A DNA stretch of 64,000 bases from Carya illinoinensis (GCF_018687715.1 NC_056762.1:36660864-36724863), one strand, 5' to 3'. Positions 1-11,760 are shown, numbered from the stretch's first letter. Program-made: numbers and translations. Notes: generated by a model from the letters alone, not told the origin.

Positions 1-800
1 GCTCCATTTTTCCAACACCTCATCCTATATATATTTCGACCTAAATGAACATCTAAGGGAAGACTGAGATACTTCTTTGGCAAGGTTGAAACTTTGCACC
101 CCAAAATATTGGCCAAGCTCAATAAACTTGAAATATTTCCAGCTGGAACTAGTTCTACCTTGACCAAGTTCACTTTCAAGCCCGATGTTGATTCGAAGTA
201 AATAAGAGAACCCTTAAAGCTTGAATGTGATTTTAGTTAGCTCCACAAATGACAAGAGTATCTTTCGCAAATAAGAGGTTAGTCATCTCAAGAGTGGCAG
301 TTCTTGCTTCACCCCAATGCAAATCTAGATAGAAATCCACCTTCCATGAGACCTGTGATCATTTTAATAAAAGTTCCATTATAAAAATACAAAGTAATGG
401 AGATAGGGGATCACCTTTTCTCAAACCCCTCAATCTCTCCAATAAAAAAAAATTTATTGGAGTACCATTCACCAAAAGGAGAAACATACAGTGTATATAC
501 AAAATTTAAATCCAAGAGCACCATTTGTCACCAAGGCCATACCTCGCAAGTTTGTGTAACAAAAATTCCAATTAGCATGATCATATGCTTTCTCCCTAAA
601 CATTATTCTCATTATGTTGAAGAGACTAGAGAATGGAGATTAGAGAACGGTCAAATCAAGTTTCAAAGCCTTCGTCCAATATTGCGCTTTATATCAACTG
701 AAGCTAATATTTCACCACCTGCGCCAATGTGTCTTCATCGCCAAACAGAACAATTCCACCATGAAACTAAAGGATTTTCTTGTGTAGACTTAAGATATTT
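1..800 (-). mobile_element. LINE (L1-type) reverse transcriptase fragment, decayed
   Basis: Read on the minus strand, the segment around 395-430 encodes the motif [12 protein letters not shown], the signature of plant L1 reverse transcriptases. Further along (lower coordinates) it encodes LGCKVSTLPKKYLSLPLD, another conserved LINE block. Upstream (about 440-600) the reading EKAYDHVNW-like, then LLHKLARYGLGDKWCSWI, can be followed only with stops and frame changes, so the copy is dead. The part above about 620 is weakly recognisable. The fragment runs off the left edge of the window. Confidence 0.8.
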
Positions 801-819
801 TCATTGTATCAAATGATCA

Positions 820-3221
820 CCTTTTGAATTGTATAATTTGTTCAAATCCCCGACATCTGAAACTCTTGAATTTTTAACCTATGTTCATAACTACAAACAC
901 AAATTATCAGATAAAGGGAAGGAATGTCCAGAACTGAATATGCATTTGACTTTGATCATTGATGATGGTGTCAAATTGATTCTAAGTCATGATCAATAGA
1001 ATTGTAATCGCTAAAAAAGACTATAAATACCACAAACAAAAAGATGGAAGTCTAGGCTTCACCAATTTTACATATAAACCATATGGTTAGTATATGTAGA
1101 TCAGTTTGATATAATGAATGATAGCCATCTTAAATGGAAAATGAACAACATAGAAAGGCAAGTCTACTTCCAAGAATGCAGATTTCAATCAATATGATAG
1201 CTCAACACCCGCGACATGAAACTAAAACAGAAGTCCTCTGTACCACTCAAATCTCTATCGTTATTACTTAATTTTACCAAAATGTAATCTGATACTGCAA
1301 ACAAGAACCCCGAAATAGAACTTTCGAAGAACATCAAGAGGTCTTGTTGAATTTACGACCAGACATCTTCTCAGACTCATATAGTATGTGATTTATAAGT
1401 CCCCTTGTTGTGCTGGCAAAACAACGGAAACAAAGATTAAACCTTTGCTAACACCTCCACCAATCAAAAGAAGCAGATTAATAATGTGTCTGTGCATCTA
1501 TTTGAAACATCCGAGGCCAAATCCAACTTTTCTGATTAAACATGCAAAACAGAACAGGAAAAACAAACAATGAAAAAGTATGCACTGGAGGATCAACAAA
1601 GCCCAGTAAAATGCACTTGAATATATAAGATGGCCATAGACACCATTGCCACTATATTCCCAACATAACTGTAACAGAAGTGCAAATCTATTCAAGAAAC
1701 TCATCCTTCAACTTTTGAATCCTCTCTGGATCTGTCTCATGCATGTGTCTTTTGAATTGCTATCTCACCAGATCAACGAGGAGCTCTATATCATGTTGCT
1801 GCGTAATAAAAGATACAATGGCCCAAGGTAAGTTTCCTGCATGTTCATACTATTGGAAAAAAGTTCATAAATCAAAAATGAAATTAATATAGTGAACACT
1901 CATCCCCCAATAACCTATTATACAGACCAGAAGCATGTATATTGTACTTAACATTCCATCCAACCAACCCAGTGGTTGCAAAAATTCTAGCATCAAGCCC
2001 ATAGGTGATAGAGAACTGAATCGATAGATGTAGGTAGTATGTTATCTGAAAGGAAACATATCTAATATTTGGGCACCCTTTTAAGAGATATAGACTGCAT
2101 CGAGGGGATAATCAAATTATATCATAAGATGTAGGGCATATTTGAACCCAAAACAATCATTACGAGTCAATGTGGGGCCTAACCACTCGCACGTGTAATC
2201 TGACAATGAGAGATAAGAACTTTGCATACCCGATGACCAGTATATTTAGCTCTTCGAAGGTATTAGTGGTAAAGCTGCAGCAAGAAGCATCAATTAGGAA
2301 GCGGGTGTTCACCTTAGGAAAAAAAAAAAGACAGGCATAACAGATTCTATAATGTGTACATTGTTTGTAATTGTTAAACAGGCGCAACAGATTCTAATCA
2401 AAATTATGAAAGTATACAAAGAGAAATGATGAACAAATGGATATAAAGAAGAGTTTGATGCTGACTCTAATCAAATTGTTGGCAAATTCAGAAGGCAGTG
2501 CGGTTTGAAGAGATGGAATGCTTCCCCAATTTATTTCGAATTGAAATAACTGAGACAAAGGCAATCACAGCCATCACCATTGGCTTAAAAAAAAAAAGGG
2601 AATAATGCTTTCAAAAATCTTTTACAGTGCGCTCCCAAGGGATACACGAATGGATAAGTTCTGTTACAAGGCACCCAAATTGCACATAGACTATTTATTG
2701 AACAGTTCGTAGGAGAAACACAAATTTCGATTGAAAACAGTAGATTTGCTACTTGGAATGAAAGGGAACCACGATAACCAATGGAAGAGAACTTGCAGAG
2801 TCCAATGCAACGGTCAAGTCTTGGGCGGCCAAGCGCTAATGTGCAGGGTCAAGCCTTGGAAGTGGAAACTCATGCGAAATGCTTAAGGATAAGACCCTAA
2901 CCAAATCACTTTAATATCCACTCCCAGGACTGTACATAAATGGGTTCACTAGGTAATGATCCCCTGAAATTTCAGCAAATGCAGGAAACACAAAGTGTCA
3001 TCCATTACATTATAAAGAACCTAGTTGAATGATTGCCTTGATTTTATAAACTGATTCATTTCACATGACACATGAGTTTATCCATTTTAAGTCTTTGACT
3101 TCCAAGAGGCATTATTCCCAATACCCCAAAAATATTGGAATCAGAGTTGCCCATCTGATTCCCATATGCACAAAACATAGACAAACTGCATTTTGGTTTG
3201 GTGCTGGTGCTGGTGGTGGTT
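820..3221. other. No clear gene; possible 3' part of a minus-strand gene
   Basis: Apart from the short candidate exon at 1688-1798 I see no convincing coding sequence. Short open frames here lack recognisable motifs. The (AG)n tract and GC-rich segment at 3420-3700 could be the 5' leader of a minus-strand transcript ending near 1650, but no exon chain could be built. Confidence 0.3.
1688..1798 (-). pseudogene. Candidate terminal exon, LYR-like C-terminus, in-frame stop
   Basis: On the minus strand, after a possible splice acceptor (ttacgcag, cut before 1798), the frame reads QHDIELLVDLVR, then TAG, then QFKRHMHETDPERIQKLKDE and FLE before a second stop at 1690-1688. The amphipathic basic helix followed by ETDPERIQ resembles the second helix region of short mitochondrial LYR-motif assembly proteins. 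That family call rests on general resemblance only. The TAG at codon 13 of the exon would truncate it, so it is either a pseudogene exon or the exon is split differently. Upstream exons carrying the LYR tripeptide were not found. Confidence 0.27.
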
Positions 3222-3248
3222 GGGGGGGGGGGGGGGGGGGGGGGGGGG
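3222..3248 (+). repeat. Poly-G tract (27 G)
   Basis: An uninterrupted run of 27 G residues, preceded by GGT repeats. It is G-quadruplex-capable and also a likely spot for sequencing error. Confidence 0.9.
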
Positions 3249-3417
3249 TGTGGGGGGTGTTGTTTGGTTGGTTTAAAACCTTGTGGAGCGTGATGTTCTT
3301 AGCAATTGACTGAACACCATTATGCTTACGTAAGGCAACTAAGCATAAGTCTAATAGACGATCAATTTCAATTGCCTATACCTCGGATTGATTATTAATA
3401 GTATATGAGCTCAAACT

Positions 3418-3420
<3 letters not shown>

Positions 3421-3454
<34 letters not shown>
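3421..3454 (+). repeat. (AG)17 microsatellite
   Basis: Seventeen uninterrupted AG units directly before a GC-rich 107-bp tandem duplication. Such tracts are common in plant 5' leaders. Confidence 0.95.
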
Positions 3455-3457
<3 letters not shown>

Positions 3458-3484
3458 GCTACCTGTATTGTTGGCAATACCGTC

Positions 3485-3697
3485 ACCGCTACAAACGTCG
3501 TTGGGGCACCAGCAGCTGCGTCAGTCGTCCGTCACTGCTCACTGTCAGCAGTCGCTCCCTCTCAGAAGTTGCATTTGGCAAAGAAGTTGCCACCGCTACA
3601 AACGTCGTTGGGGCACCAGCAGCTGCGTCAGTCGTCCGTCACTGCTCACTGTCAGCAGTCGCTCCCTCTCAGAAGTTGCATTTGGCAAAGAAGAGAA
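3485..3697 (+). repeat. 107-bp tandem duplication, GC-rich
   Basis: The block starting accgctacaaacgtcgttgg is present twice with a period of 107 bp (anchor words at 3491 and 3598). The copies are almost identical apart from the outermost bases. 107 is not a multiple of three, so the duplication is unlikely to preserve a protein frame. Open frames across it are probably chance. Confidence 0.9.
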
Positions 3698-4162
3698 TTG
3701 AAGATAGCTTCGTTTCACCCCTCTCGAAACGACATCGTAGATTTTCCCTTTTTATTTGTACCGGATATCGGGAATTGCGTCCGGATCAGTCCAAGGGATG
3801 ATCTACTTGTAAAAATTCTATAAAAAAACAAAATCCTCCAATCTTATAGTTACTAAAGATTATTTACACTCAATAGAATTTTCAAGACCATCTTTACCAC
3901 TTAATCCAACCATAAGGATTCCTAGATATTGTAGATGAGTATGAAATGATGATTCAAAAATAAATATAAAAGAGTAATATTATATATAAATTTAAGATTT
4001 AAAAAGTTCGTGCAAACCATTTGAAAAATGAAAATGATAATATTTTTTTAAAAAAGTACAATTTGTAATAAAAACACACCAAATAAGCAAATTTAGATGG
4101 CCTAGTAGACTGCCCTTTGAAAAATAACGGATCCATCGTTAAGAGTTATTAGAAAATATATA
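3698..4162. other. AT-rich spacer, no gene seen
   Basis: It holds short A/T runs and a possible degenerate MITE around 3970-4070. No coding or RNA feature was recognised. Confidence 0.5.
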
Positions 4163-4244
4163 TCTTCTTATATATAAAAGTGACAATCCGTGAATGAACA
4201 GTATCTTCTTATATATAAAAGTGTCAATTCGTGAATGAACAGTA
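4163..4244 (+). repeat. 41-bp tandem duplication of Helitron 5' terminus
   Basis: The segment tcttcttatatataaaagtg, followed by an acaat(c/t)cgtgaatgaacag-type block, occurs at 4163 and again at 4204. The two copies differ by only a couple of bases. Confidence 0.85.
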
Positions 4245-4584
4245 TTTAATATTACAATATTTATTTCCATTTTTTCCCTGCATACATTTCTAGATCTCCA
4301 TTACCTCCCTCAAAAGTCTCAATCCGATGAATAAATGGCCTTGAGACCCACCTTTGTACCGAATAATAAATAACGAAAAATTCATCACAACATGTAGTAC
4401 TAAAGTAGTGGTGTGACTTTTATTAAATTAAATAAATAAAATAATTTAGTCAATTATGCAAAATTAGATTAAATTATAAAATCATTTTTATTATAAAATA
4501 TAATTAATGAATTCTATGAAATTACATCAATTTGTAGGTTTATATTTTTGTTTAAGTATTTTGTCATTGATATAGATAGTGAGT

Positions 4585-4725
4585 TTAGATGAGATCAGTT
4601 GAAATAAAAGTTAAAAAATTATTAAAATATTATTATTGTTTTAAAATTTGAAAATTTAAATTTTGTATTATATTTTGTGTTAAAATTTATAAAAATTATA
4701 GTGATAAAATGAGATAGTCTCTCAA
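4585..4725 (+). mobile_element. AT-rich MITE copy (family seen repeatedly in this window)
   Basis: It carries the family skeleton: gttgaaataaaag, then attattattgttttaaaattt, then a tattatattttgtgtt block, then gataaaatgagat. The same skeleton recurs near 13700, 14380, 37075 and 41690, and inverted near 28100. Confidence 0.55.
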
Positions 4726-5251
4726 TCCAAAAAACAAGTATAACACACAAAATTTAACGTGATATCTATACATCTCGTAACCAAAATAACGACATGACTT
4801 ACAGATGTAAATATTTTTCTCATACGGTAAAAATAATGTTTTCTTAACTTTAACAAACTTTTATGATGTACATACTATTCTAATTTAGAACTTACCCTTA
4901 AAGAATTCATGTGATACTTTTCAATATAGTTTAGATATATGTTTTATATATTGCTTTTTAATATCTGCACACGAAAAACTTGTTTCATATATATATATAT
5001 ATATAAATATATTTTTATCTGTGAATTACATGTATTTATATCAATCATTTTATTTGAAATAATTGATTATTTCTTTATATCGTGATATAAAATTTCTCTA
5101 AAAAATATTAAATTTTAAATATTTTTATATAAAAAATATTATTATAATAATACTTTTTAAATAGGTCCTCTATAATGTTTTTCTGGCCAACTACTGATGC
5201 CCGATTCCCAGGTCAGAGGGCATACGTGCCTTGCACACACCCATTTACTAG

Positions 5252-7549
5252 TGTGTGTATACATACACACTAAGGCCCCGACATAAAATGTTCAAGACGG
5301 AGACCGTATTGTTGCACCAAACCACGTGGCAATAACCCAAATATGAGGACCAATCCTGAATTGACGGGAGAAAAAAAAAACCCTTATATATATTTTATTA
5401 TAATAAGTTAGTCAAGTGACTATATTGTTATAATAATTTTTCTTATTTTTTTATTAATTTTTCGTTAATTTTTATTTATTTATTATATTGAAAGAAGTGA
5501 AAGAGGGATGCAAGCACATGGTTAAAGTTGAGAAAATATATATATTCAATTAAACTCTTTTATGTTTGATGGCCATTGTGTAATAAAAAATAATAATAAT
5601 ATCTCTAGAGATCTCATGAACACGTTCTCTTGTACACTGGGTTTGCATGCTTCGTAGACAGATAAGTCTTTCTTTCTCATCACCATTTTCTTTAATTAAA
5701 TATGTTACTATTCTTTCAAAATTATAATTTTTAGATGAATGCACTTGCTAGGTAAGTAAGTTGTAGGTGTACTATATGTAGTTTTTTTTTTTTAAGTTAA
5801 TCAACATGTCTGTTGAATGCATGATGCAGAAAAGAGGCACGCAATAAAATGGATAAGAGTGAAAGCTGACCTACTCTCTCTATACTACTCATCAATAATA
5901 CTTATGAAACCGACGACAACTTATCTCATAATTATCAAAACACTTATACTAATTAAAGAATTAATTTAAATAAAAAAACTTATTGAATAATTAATTACAT
6001 TTTTTATGTCCATAATGTGGTGTACAGTTGTGATCTCTTAAAATTATATTAGCTTAGAATAATTGAAAAAGTTTTGTTACGTACAAACAAAATCGCGTAT
6101 TAATACTGATTCTTTTATATTCAAAATTTAAATTAGTACTGTTTTTAATAAAATTTATTTTTTGACCAATCACATTAGGTTGATGCACATATTAGTGTGC
6201 AGTTATACTTGTAACTAGATTTTTCATAATTGAAATAATTTGATAAGTAAGAGAAATAATATATAGTCTATTCAACTTTTAATCAAATGGAAAAGTTAAA
6301 ATATAAATAATATTTTTGAGATCAAAAGTCATTTGATTTATTGAAATTGATAAACTAGCTTATATATGCGACAAATTTTGTCGAGAACTTTATGAACTAT
6401 TATTGGTTTTATTGGGTTCTAAGGTTTTGTGATTTCTCCATAAATTTATACACAAAATCATTGTAAGAATTAATTAGTTTTAGCATTCAATAGAAATCAA
6501 TATGTAATTCATGTACCTGCATGATACCCATTTATGATGTGTACGTGATCAACATATATTAACCGTAGATGTTGTTAATACTTAGGTATAACTTTTTATT
6601 CTTCCATATTTCTTGTCTTCCACATGGAGGAAAAAATTGAGAGAAACTGAGATAAATGTCAAAAACATTCAACTGGATATACGTGCTCTATCCTTAAACT
6701 TGAAAATAAGTTTTCACAAAAATAATTATACTCAACCATTCCATCAAGATGCTCAAATTTCACAAAATCTTAAAGATAGTGTCAATTATTAGAAAATTTA
6801 GCTAGCAACATCCTAATACAAGTATTTTTCTATAGTTGGTATTTACTATTTAATATTAGTAGATCATCTAATATGTATATTTGTGTATTATTTTGTTTAT
6901 AAATTTGATTATCTGTGATATTTATTCCTTAGATATATTTTTATTATTACCAGTCATAAATGCACATTATTATTTTTTATTTTCTCAATTCAAAATTACC
7001 CATTCGTTTATAATTTACTATCATTTTAATCAAGCTTATATCCATAACTAATTTTCACAATCTGTCTAATTTTTGTAGTATTATTTAATTCCATGATGGG
7101 TATAACTTTGAATATAGTTTATTTGTACTAACATATATATATTATATGTCTCTCACAACACTTTTTATTTGTAAAGGTTGGCTTTCTGGGTATCAATGTG
7201 CTTTTAATTTTAAAATCAGTGGGTATTTCTTTTTTATATATTTTGTTCAGAAATAACAGAAAAGGGTGGAAGATAATTTGATCTCACCATCCATAATTTG
7301 TATTGATTTGCTATGTTTTGAATTTTTTGAATTTATATTATTTACTTTTCTATTGGTCATACACAAGCATTAAATTTATATCATGTAGGAGCATTTGCCA
7401 TATTTAGAGAACATTGCAACACAAACTTTACAAAGAGGTAATTCAACTTGGTGCATTAATTAATTTTTTGTAAAAAATCATATTATTTGTATTAAAAATC
7501 TTGTCTTATCTAACTAAGCAAACGTGCTTTGCACGTTACTCTGACCTGG
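5252..7549 (+). mobile_element. Second Helitron-type 3' terminus and its AT-rich body
   Basis: At the right edge a perfect 7-bp stem (AACGTGC-ttt-GCACGTT, 7521-7537) is followed 12 bases later by CTGG (7546-7549) and then T. This is a textbook Helitron 3' end. No separate TC-type start is obvious between 5252 and 7500. The segment is therefore either the rest of a larger element starting at 4163/4204 or a Helitron whose 5' end has been lost. The body is AT-rich and shows no gene. Confidence 0.55.
6103..6225 (+). mobile_element. MITE fragment
   Basis: It shares a core (tttaataaaatttatttttt, then gaccaatcaca) with the element at 14745-14899 in inverted orientation, and ends in a related gtgcagttatacttgtaac-type terminus. 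Confidence 0.5.
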
Positions 7550-8548
7550 TGTGTGTGTGTATATATTGACTCAAAAAAAAAATTTCTGTTTTTCTAATTA
7601 TTGCTTATGTCTAGTCCAAAAATAACTAGATGTGTTGTATTGAATAAATGAACAGATAGAATTGAATGTGATGAATATATATAAATAGATCTAGTCCATT
7701 CATTTGCAAATACTCGCCAGTGGAAGGAAAATGATAGGGGGTATATAATTTTTTTATTCTCTTTTCCTTTCTTTTTCTTTTTTATTTTTTTCCCAATATA
7801 CGCACAAAATAATATAATAAAAAACTTCAATGCAAAACACCAAGACCCAAGACTGAAATTCCATTCACCTTCAAAAGCATAGATGTTATTGGCACTCAAG
7901 ATTACTCACTCTAATGAATCAATCTATTCCCACATTTCTGCAACACAGCTAAAGCATATAGCCAATTGAGAATGATCTCTTCTTGTGCTGTTCTAGACAG
8001 ACATGTGAAAAGGATTTCTAGTTACAATCTCAGGTAGGCTTGCTTGAATGGAGAGGTATTCAGGCACATACTTAAACAAGGACAGAAAATCAAACCATCA
8101 AAATATAGATTAATATACCCCAACTCCACTATAGATAAAAGTAGATGCTAGATAATTGAATGAACATTCCTCCTCTCACCCGTACCATTCTTTATACAAT
8201 CTTATCATGATCTAAAGAGAGAATTCATAGCCAGTATTCTGCATATAGAATAACCTCATTTTTACACTCCCTCCTGAACAAAGAATTGTTGGAACTGGAA
8301 GTCCCACCTTTCTCTCTTTCAACTAGTAGAAGTATGGGATCACTGTAAAAAAACATCGATAGAGAAGCCTCAATCTGGACTAAGAAAATCAAGGAATAAG
8401 ATATTTCATATGGGGGCTATTTGAGACAACAGGGTATGGGAAAGAATGATTAGACAAAGGCATCAAGGATTTTTCTTTTTCTTTTCTTTTTTTTTTTTAA
8501 ATGTGAAGATTTGCAAAGTTTTTGTTTAGGATCTCCGTCCCCTTCAAA
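7550..8548. other. Flank and probable 3' UTR of the minus-strand gene at 8549-10324
   Basis: A GT/TA microsatellite follows the Helitron end. The rest is AT-rich, with a long pyrimidine run at 8476-8498. The right part probably includes the 3' UTR of the neighbouring minus-strand gene. No other gene is visible. Confidence 0.4.
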
Positions 8549-10324
8549 CTACTTGGAAAATAAACGACCCTCTTTAAGGCCTGGCATTTGAAACCCCATA
8601 AGTCCACCATCTGTTGTATAACTGGAATTCCTGTTGAAGTTGTTGGCAACATATTGCTCGGATAATGCATAGTTTTCCCCAGAGAATCTTATTGCTCCTC
8701 CATCCATCCTTAGACCCAATAGATTGTAGTTTTCTTGGGGTACACTTTTCGAACCAAGTTGACTTGAGGTGTTAAAGCCACCGTCCATACCCTGAACAAG
8801 TGGAACTGGGAATCCAGTTCCCATGCTTGAGATTGGGGTGCTGTTTTGGTTGAGACATTCTATAATGCTAGAACCTGTTTGAGCAAAGCTTCCAAGTCTT
8901 TCTTCTTGCTGCATGTCAGGAAAGTAGTCACAATAAGCACTTGAATCAATCATTAGATTTGCGTTTTCTGAATTCAAAGCCCTCCAATTCCCAACAGTTA
9001 TTGGGTTAACATAATCGTATGAAGAAGTCTCAAGCCTGTAATTCTCAGCACAGGGCTCTCTTAGGATAGCCGGTAATGTCAAATACATAGAAGAAGCTAC
9101 CTTATCAGAGGAATTCGATGGAAATTTCTGGTTATCAGGAAATCCCAACCTTTCTCCTTTGGCCTTTTCAGTTGATGGAAGAAATCCAGCAGCTTGGACA
9201 TAACCAACTTGATCTTCAAGTGCTTTTGAGCAATTATTAGAATCAGCCACCCTCCTGCCTTTTAAGGATCTCTCTGAAGAGCCATCATTGCAGTTTGGAG
9301 CTCTTAAGCCTAACACTACATTCTTCTGATGTTGCGCTTGGACGGAGGGACCAGACTGAAATTTTTCCATGACAGATGACACCAATCTTGTTTCTCCATT
9401 TTCCTTGATTCTTGGAGCCATAGGTCCAATAGTATTGCGACAAGTAGTTCGATCTTCAGATGACTGATAGTGATTTACATAACCAGCTGCCTCATTGATA
9501 TCACCAGACCTCTCTGCTGATCCATGATTGCAATTTTGATCTCTTATTCCAGACTTCAAATCTTTTTTACTCTGCATATAGTTTTTCTCATAGTTGTTTT
9601 CATGCCGCACTTGGATGTTCTCCTTGAAGTTGTTTGAATGCAGTGCTTGGGATTTTTCCTTGAAGTTGTTTTGACGCTGCACTTCAATGGACTCCTTCAA
9701 GTTGTTTTGATGTTGCACTGGGAGGGTCGCCTCAAAGTTGTGCTGCACTTGGACATTATCCTCAAATTTGTTTTGATGCTGTATTCGGTTGTTCTCCCTT
9801 CCATAACTGCCTTTTTTACGTTTTGGTTTTGAAGCAGTATCATCTGCCACCAGTTTTTGCATTTCTTCCCTCATCCATCTAAACAAATTTTCTCTCGTAT
9901 CTTTAAGATCCTCTAGTAAGGACTCCATGAAGATTTTAACTTCACCCAGTGCATCCAGGTCAGAAGCACTAGTTTCATTCTTTTTTCTTTTAAGTTCTTC
10001 ATGAGAATCCCTGCTCATTGCATCATTAACCAAATTTTCCTTTATATTCCTTCCACTCTGTGTTTTTTCAGATTTCACATTTTTAATCTGAGCCCCAACG
10101 CCAGCAACGTTCTTGCCCTTCAGCTGAAATCTATTAGTATCTGTGGACTCATCATTTTTGTGAGAAGTAAAGCTGGAGACTAGTTTATGCTTCTTCAGAA
10201 CCTGCTGACTACTTGAACTTGATTTGGACTCTTCACTTGAAGAATCAAGCTCCTTGTCTCTCCTAACCTCCCACCTCTGCTGAAATTTCAGTGTGTCTCC
10301 AATATTAGAGCTTGGGGGCATCAT
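8549..10324 (-). CDS. Uncharacterised 591-aa hydrophilic protein with NF-K-E repeats
   Basis: This is a long uninterrupted frame with two consecutive ATG codons at the start (10324 and 10321) and a single exon. I do not recognise the family. The N-terminus is Ser-rich (residues 28-40). A predicted helix at about 121-160 (containing FMESLLEDLKDTRENLFRWM) looks like the most structured part. A basic SKPKRKKG stretch at about 165-172 could be a nuclear localisation signal. Residues about 179-249 contain five to six copies of a roughly 12-residue repeat of the form QHQNNFKE-x4. Two NCNxGSxERS blocks further on show an older internal duplication. The C-terminal third is Gly/Ser/Asn-rich with no membrane segment. 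It is most likely a nuclear or scaffold-type plant protein; the function is unknown. Absence of internal stops over 1.8 kb in AT-rich surroundings supports a real gene. Confidence 0.85.
   Translation of the reverse strand: MMPPSSNIGDTLKFQQRWEVRRDKELDSSSEESKSSSSSQQVLKKHKLVSSFTSHKNDESTDTNRFQLKGKNVAGVGAQIKNVKSEKTQSGRNIKENLVNDAMSRDSHEELKRKKNETSASDLDALGEVKIFMESLLEDLKDTRENLFRWMREEMQKLVADDTASKPKRKKGSYGRENNRIQHQNKFEDNVQVQHNFEATLPVQHQNNLKESIEVQRQNNFKEKSQALHSNNFKENIQVRHENNYEKNYMQSKKDLKSGIRDQNCNHGSAERSGDINEAAGYVNHYQSSEDRTTCRNTIGPMAPRIKENGETRLVSSVMEKFQSGPSVQAQHQKNVVLGLRAPNCNDGSSERSLKGRRVADSNNCSKALEDQVGYVQAAGFLPSTEKAKGERLGFPDNQKFPSNSSDKVASSMYLTLPAILREPCAENYRLETSSYDYVNPITVGNWRALNSENANLMIDSSAYCDYFPDMQQEERLGSFAQTGSSIIECLNQNSTPISSMGTGFPVPLVQGMDGGFNTSSQLGSKSVPQENYNLLGLRMDGGAIRFSGENYALSEQYVANNFNRNSSYTTDGGLMGFQMPGLKEGRLFSK
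9578..9785 (-). repeat. 36-bp-type coding repeats inside the 591-aa protein
   Basis: Degenerate units encode QHQNKFEDNVQV, QHNFEATLPV, QHQNNLKESIEV, QRQNNFKEKSQA and LHSNNFKENIQV, with a partial sixth. Unit length is mostly 12 codons, and the frame is kept throughout. Confidence 0.8.
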
Positions 10325-11760
10325 TAAAATTAGAGCTTTACAGAGTTGGAAATACTACTACCTACAGGATGGGTTTTTGGAGAAGCTCCAGCTTAAAATG
10401 CTTCAATTGATTTCTTGAAGCACGAGAGCTGCTAAACAGAACTACTTCCACCCAAATTGGAGCTCAAACTCATTTCACGGTCAAATCAGTGATGTAGCAC
10501 CACATCTTGTGAACAAAATTTCAGCGAAGTGCCCCCAAGGAAGTCACAATTTTCTTCTATCTTGCAAAGGAACAACCACAAATAAATTAGAATGATTGAG
10601 GGGATAGGAACATAGCATGCATAAAAAGTTTCTCACTAAAAAGAATTAGAACCCACGAGGGAAATCCTTTAACCACAAATAAATTACACATAATTTAACC
10701 CACAAATTGATATGGTTTAATGTGACACGCCAGATTATAAAGGTACTTTTATTATAAAAATAGATTTAAATAATCCTAAGAAGCAAAGTCAGTTTGTGGA
10801 TTTACTTTTATGTAATTTCTTTATATATGTATCAATTCTCAACTCATAAACCAAGCCCCGAGGGAGGGAGGGGGGGTGTGCGAGGGGAGGGGAATTTGGA
10901 GCAATACAAGATTTCACTTCAGAGTTGTACTTTTGGATCATAGAGCAAGAAGAAAACAAAGTCCAATTTTATTTTTACAACTGTCCAAACCAGATCAGCA
11001 CCTAGAAATTAACAGAATTCATAGAAAACCCAGATGTAAAAGCAATGATACCTAACTCTTACAAGTTCAAAAGGCCAATATAACGCTTAGCCACAAAGCA
11101 AACAATCAAGACCAGAAAAGAATCCAAATAGTGAATTCTCATGTCAAAGCTTCTCAACAACAACATTCAAAAACCAATAACATATCACAAGAACCATAGA
11201 AAGAGCATCAACCAATTAGTTCAATTCAGAAAGAACATTACTCTTAAAAAGAAAAACTCAACAAGGATATAACAAAAAAGTAATAATAGGCACTAAGCTC
11301 TAAACAGAAGAAAATTTCAAATATGATCTCAGATAACCAGAAACTCAATCAAAAGACAGCATCTAACGATGCATAAAATATGCAAAAGTATTAAAAAGAA
11401 CATCTAATAAGCAAAAAGTTATGAGGATCAGTTTTGGAGATTCATATTTTTCTAACCATTTATCAGCGGATGAAATTCGGTGCGAAGCAAGAAGTTCCCA
11501 TCCAGCCATCCTCATGAGTCATGGCCAAAACCTCTATTTCTCAGTGGAGAATTTTTTTCCCCTTCCTGTACTTATTTATTTACCAGCTAGGACTCTCCAA
11601 AAGGTATAAACAATACATTTTGTGCTGTCTGTGTAAATGTTGTTTCCATGTTTGCAGAATGAATTGCCGTATCTGGAGAGTCAGTGAGTTGGGTGGAGAG
11701 TGGCAGAGAGAGTTATGGAGATTTCTCTCTTTCCAATAAGTTGGTCTAGTGAATGATTGC
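10325..11760 (-). other. Probable 5' leader and upstream intron of the 591-aa gene
   Basis: No coding sequence was recognised. A purine/pyrimidine-rich, GC-richer block at about 11660-11740 on the minus strand looks like an untranslated first exon. This is based on composition only; no transcript evidence is available. Confidence 0.25.

Larger units (their letters stand above)
4163..5251 (+). mobile_element. Helitron-like non-autonomous element
   Basis: The proposed 5' end is TCTTCTTATATATAAAAGTG preceded by A. The proposed 3' end is CTAG at 5248-5251, followed by T, with a short hairpin core GTGC-ctt-GCAC about a dozen bases upstream. TC at the left, CTRR at the right, a subterminal hairpin and insertion between A and T are the known Helitron hallmarks. 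No Rep/helicase coding sequence is present. The 5' terminal 41 bp are present twice in tandem (4163 and 4204). A second Helitron-type 3' end lies at 7549, so the true extent may be longer. Confidence 0.5.

Noticed and set aside
397..816. Plus-strand 139-aa frame at the left edge
   Set aside because: Antisense to the decayed LINE reverse transcriptase, whose motifs are clear on the minus strand.
3405..3823. Three overlapping open frames over the (AG)n and 107-bp repeat
   Set aside because: Frame continuity is an effect of the repeats; the 107-bp period shifts frame and no motif is present.
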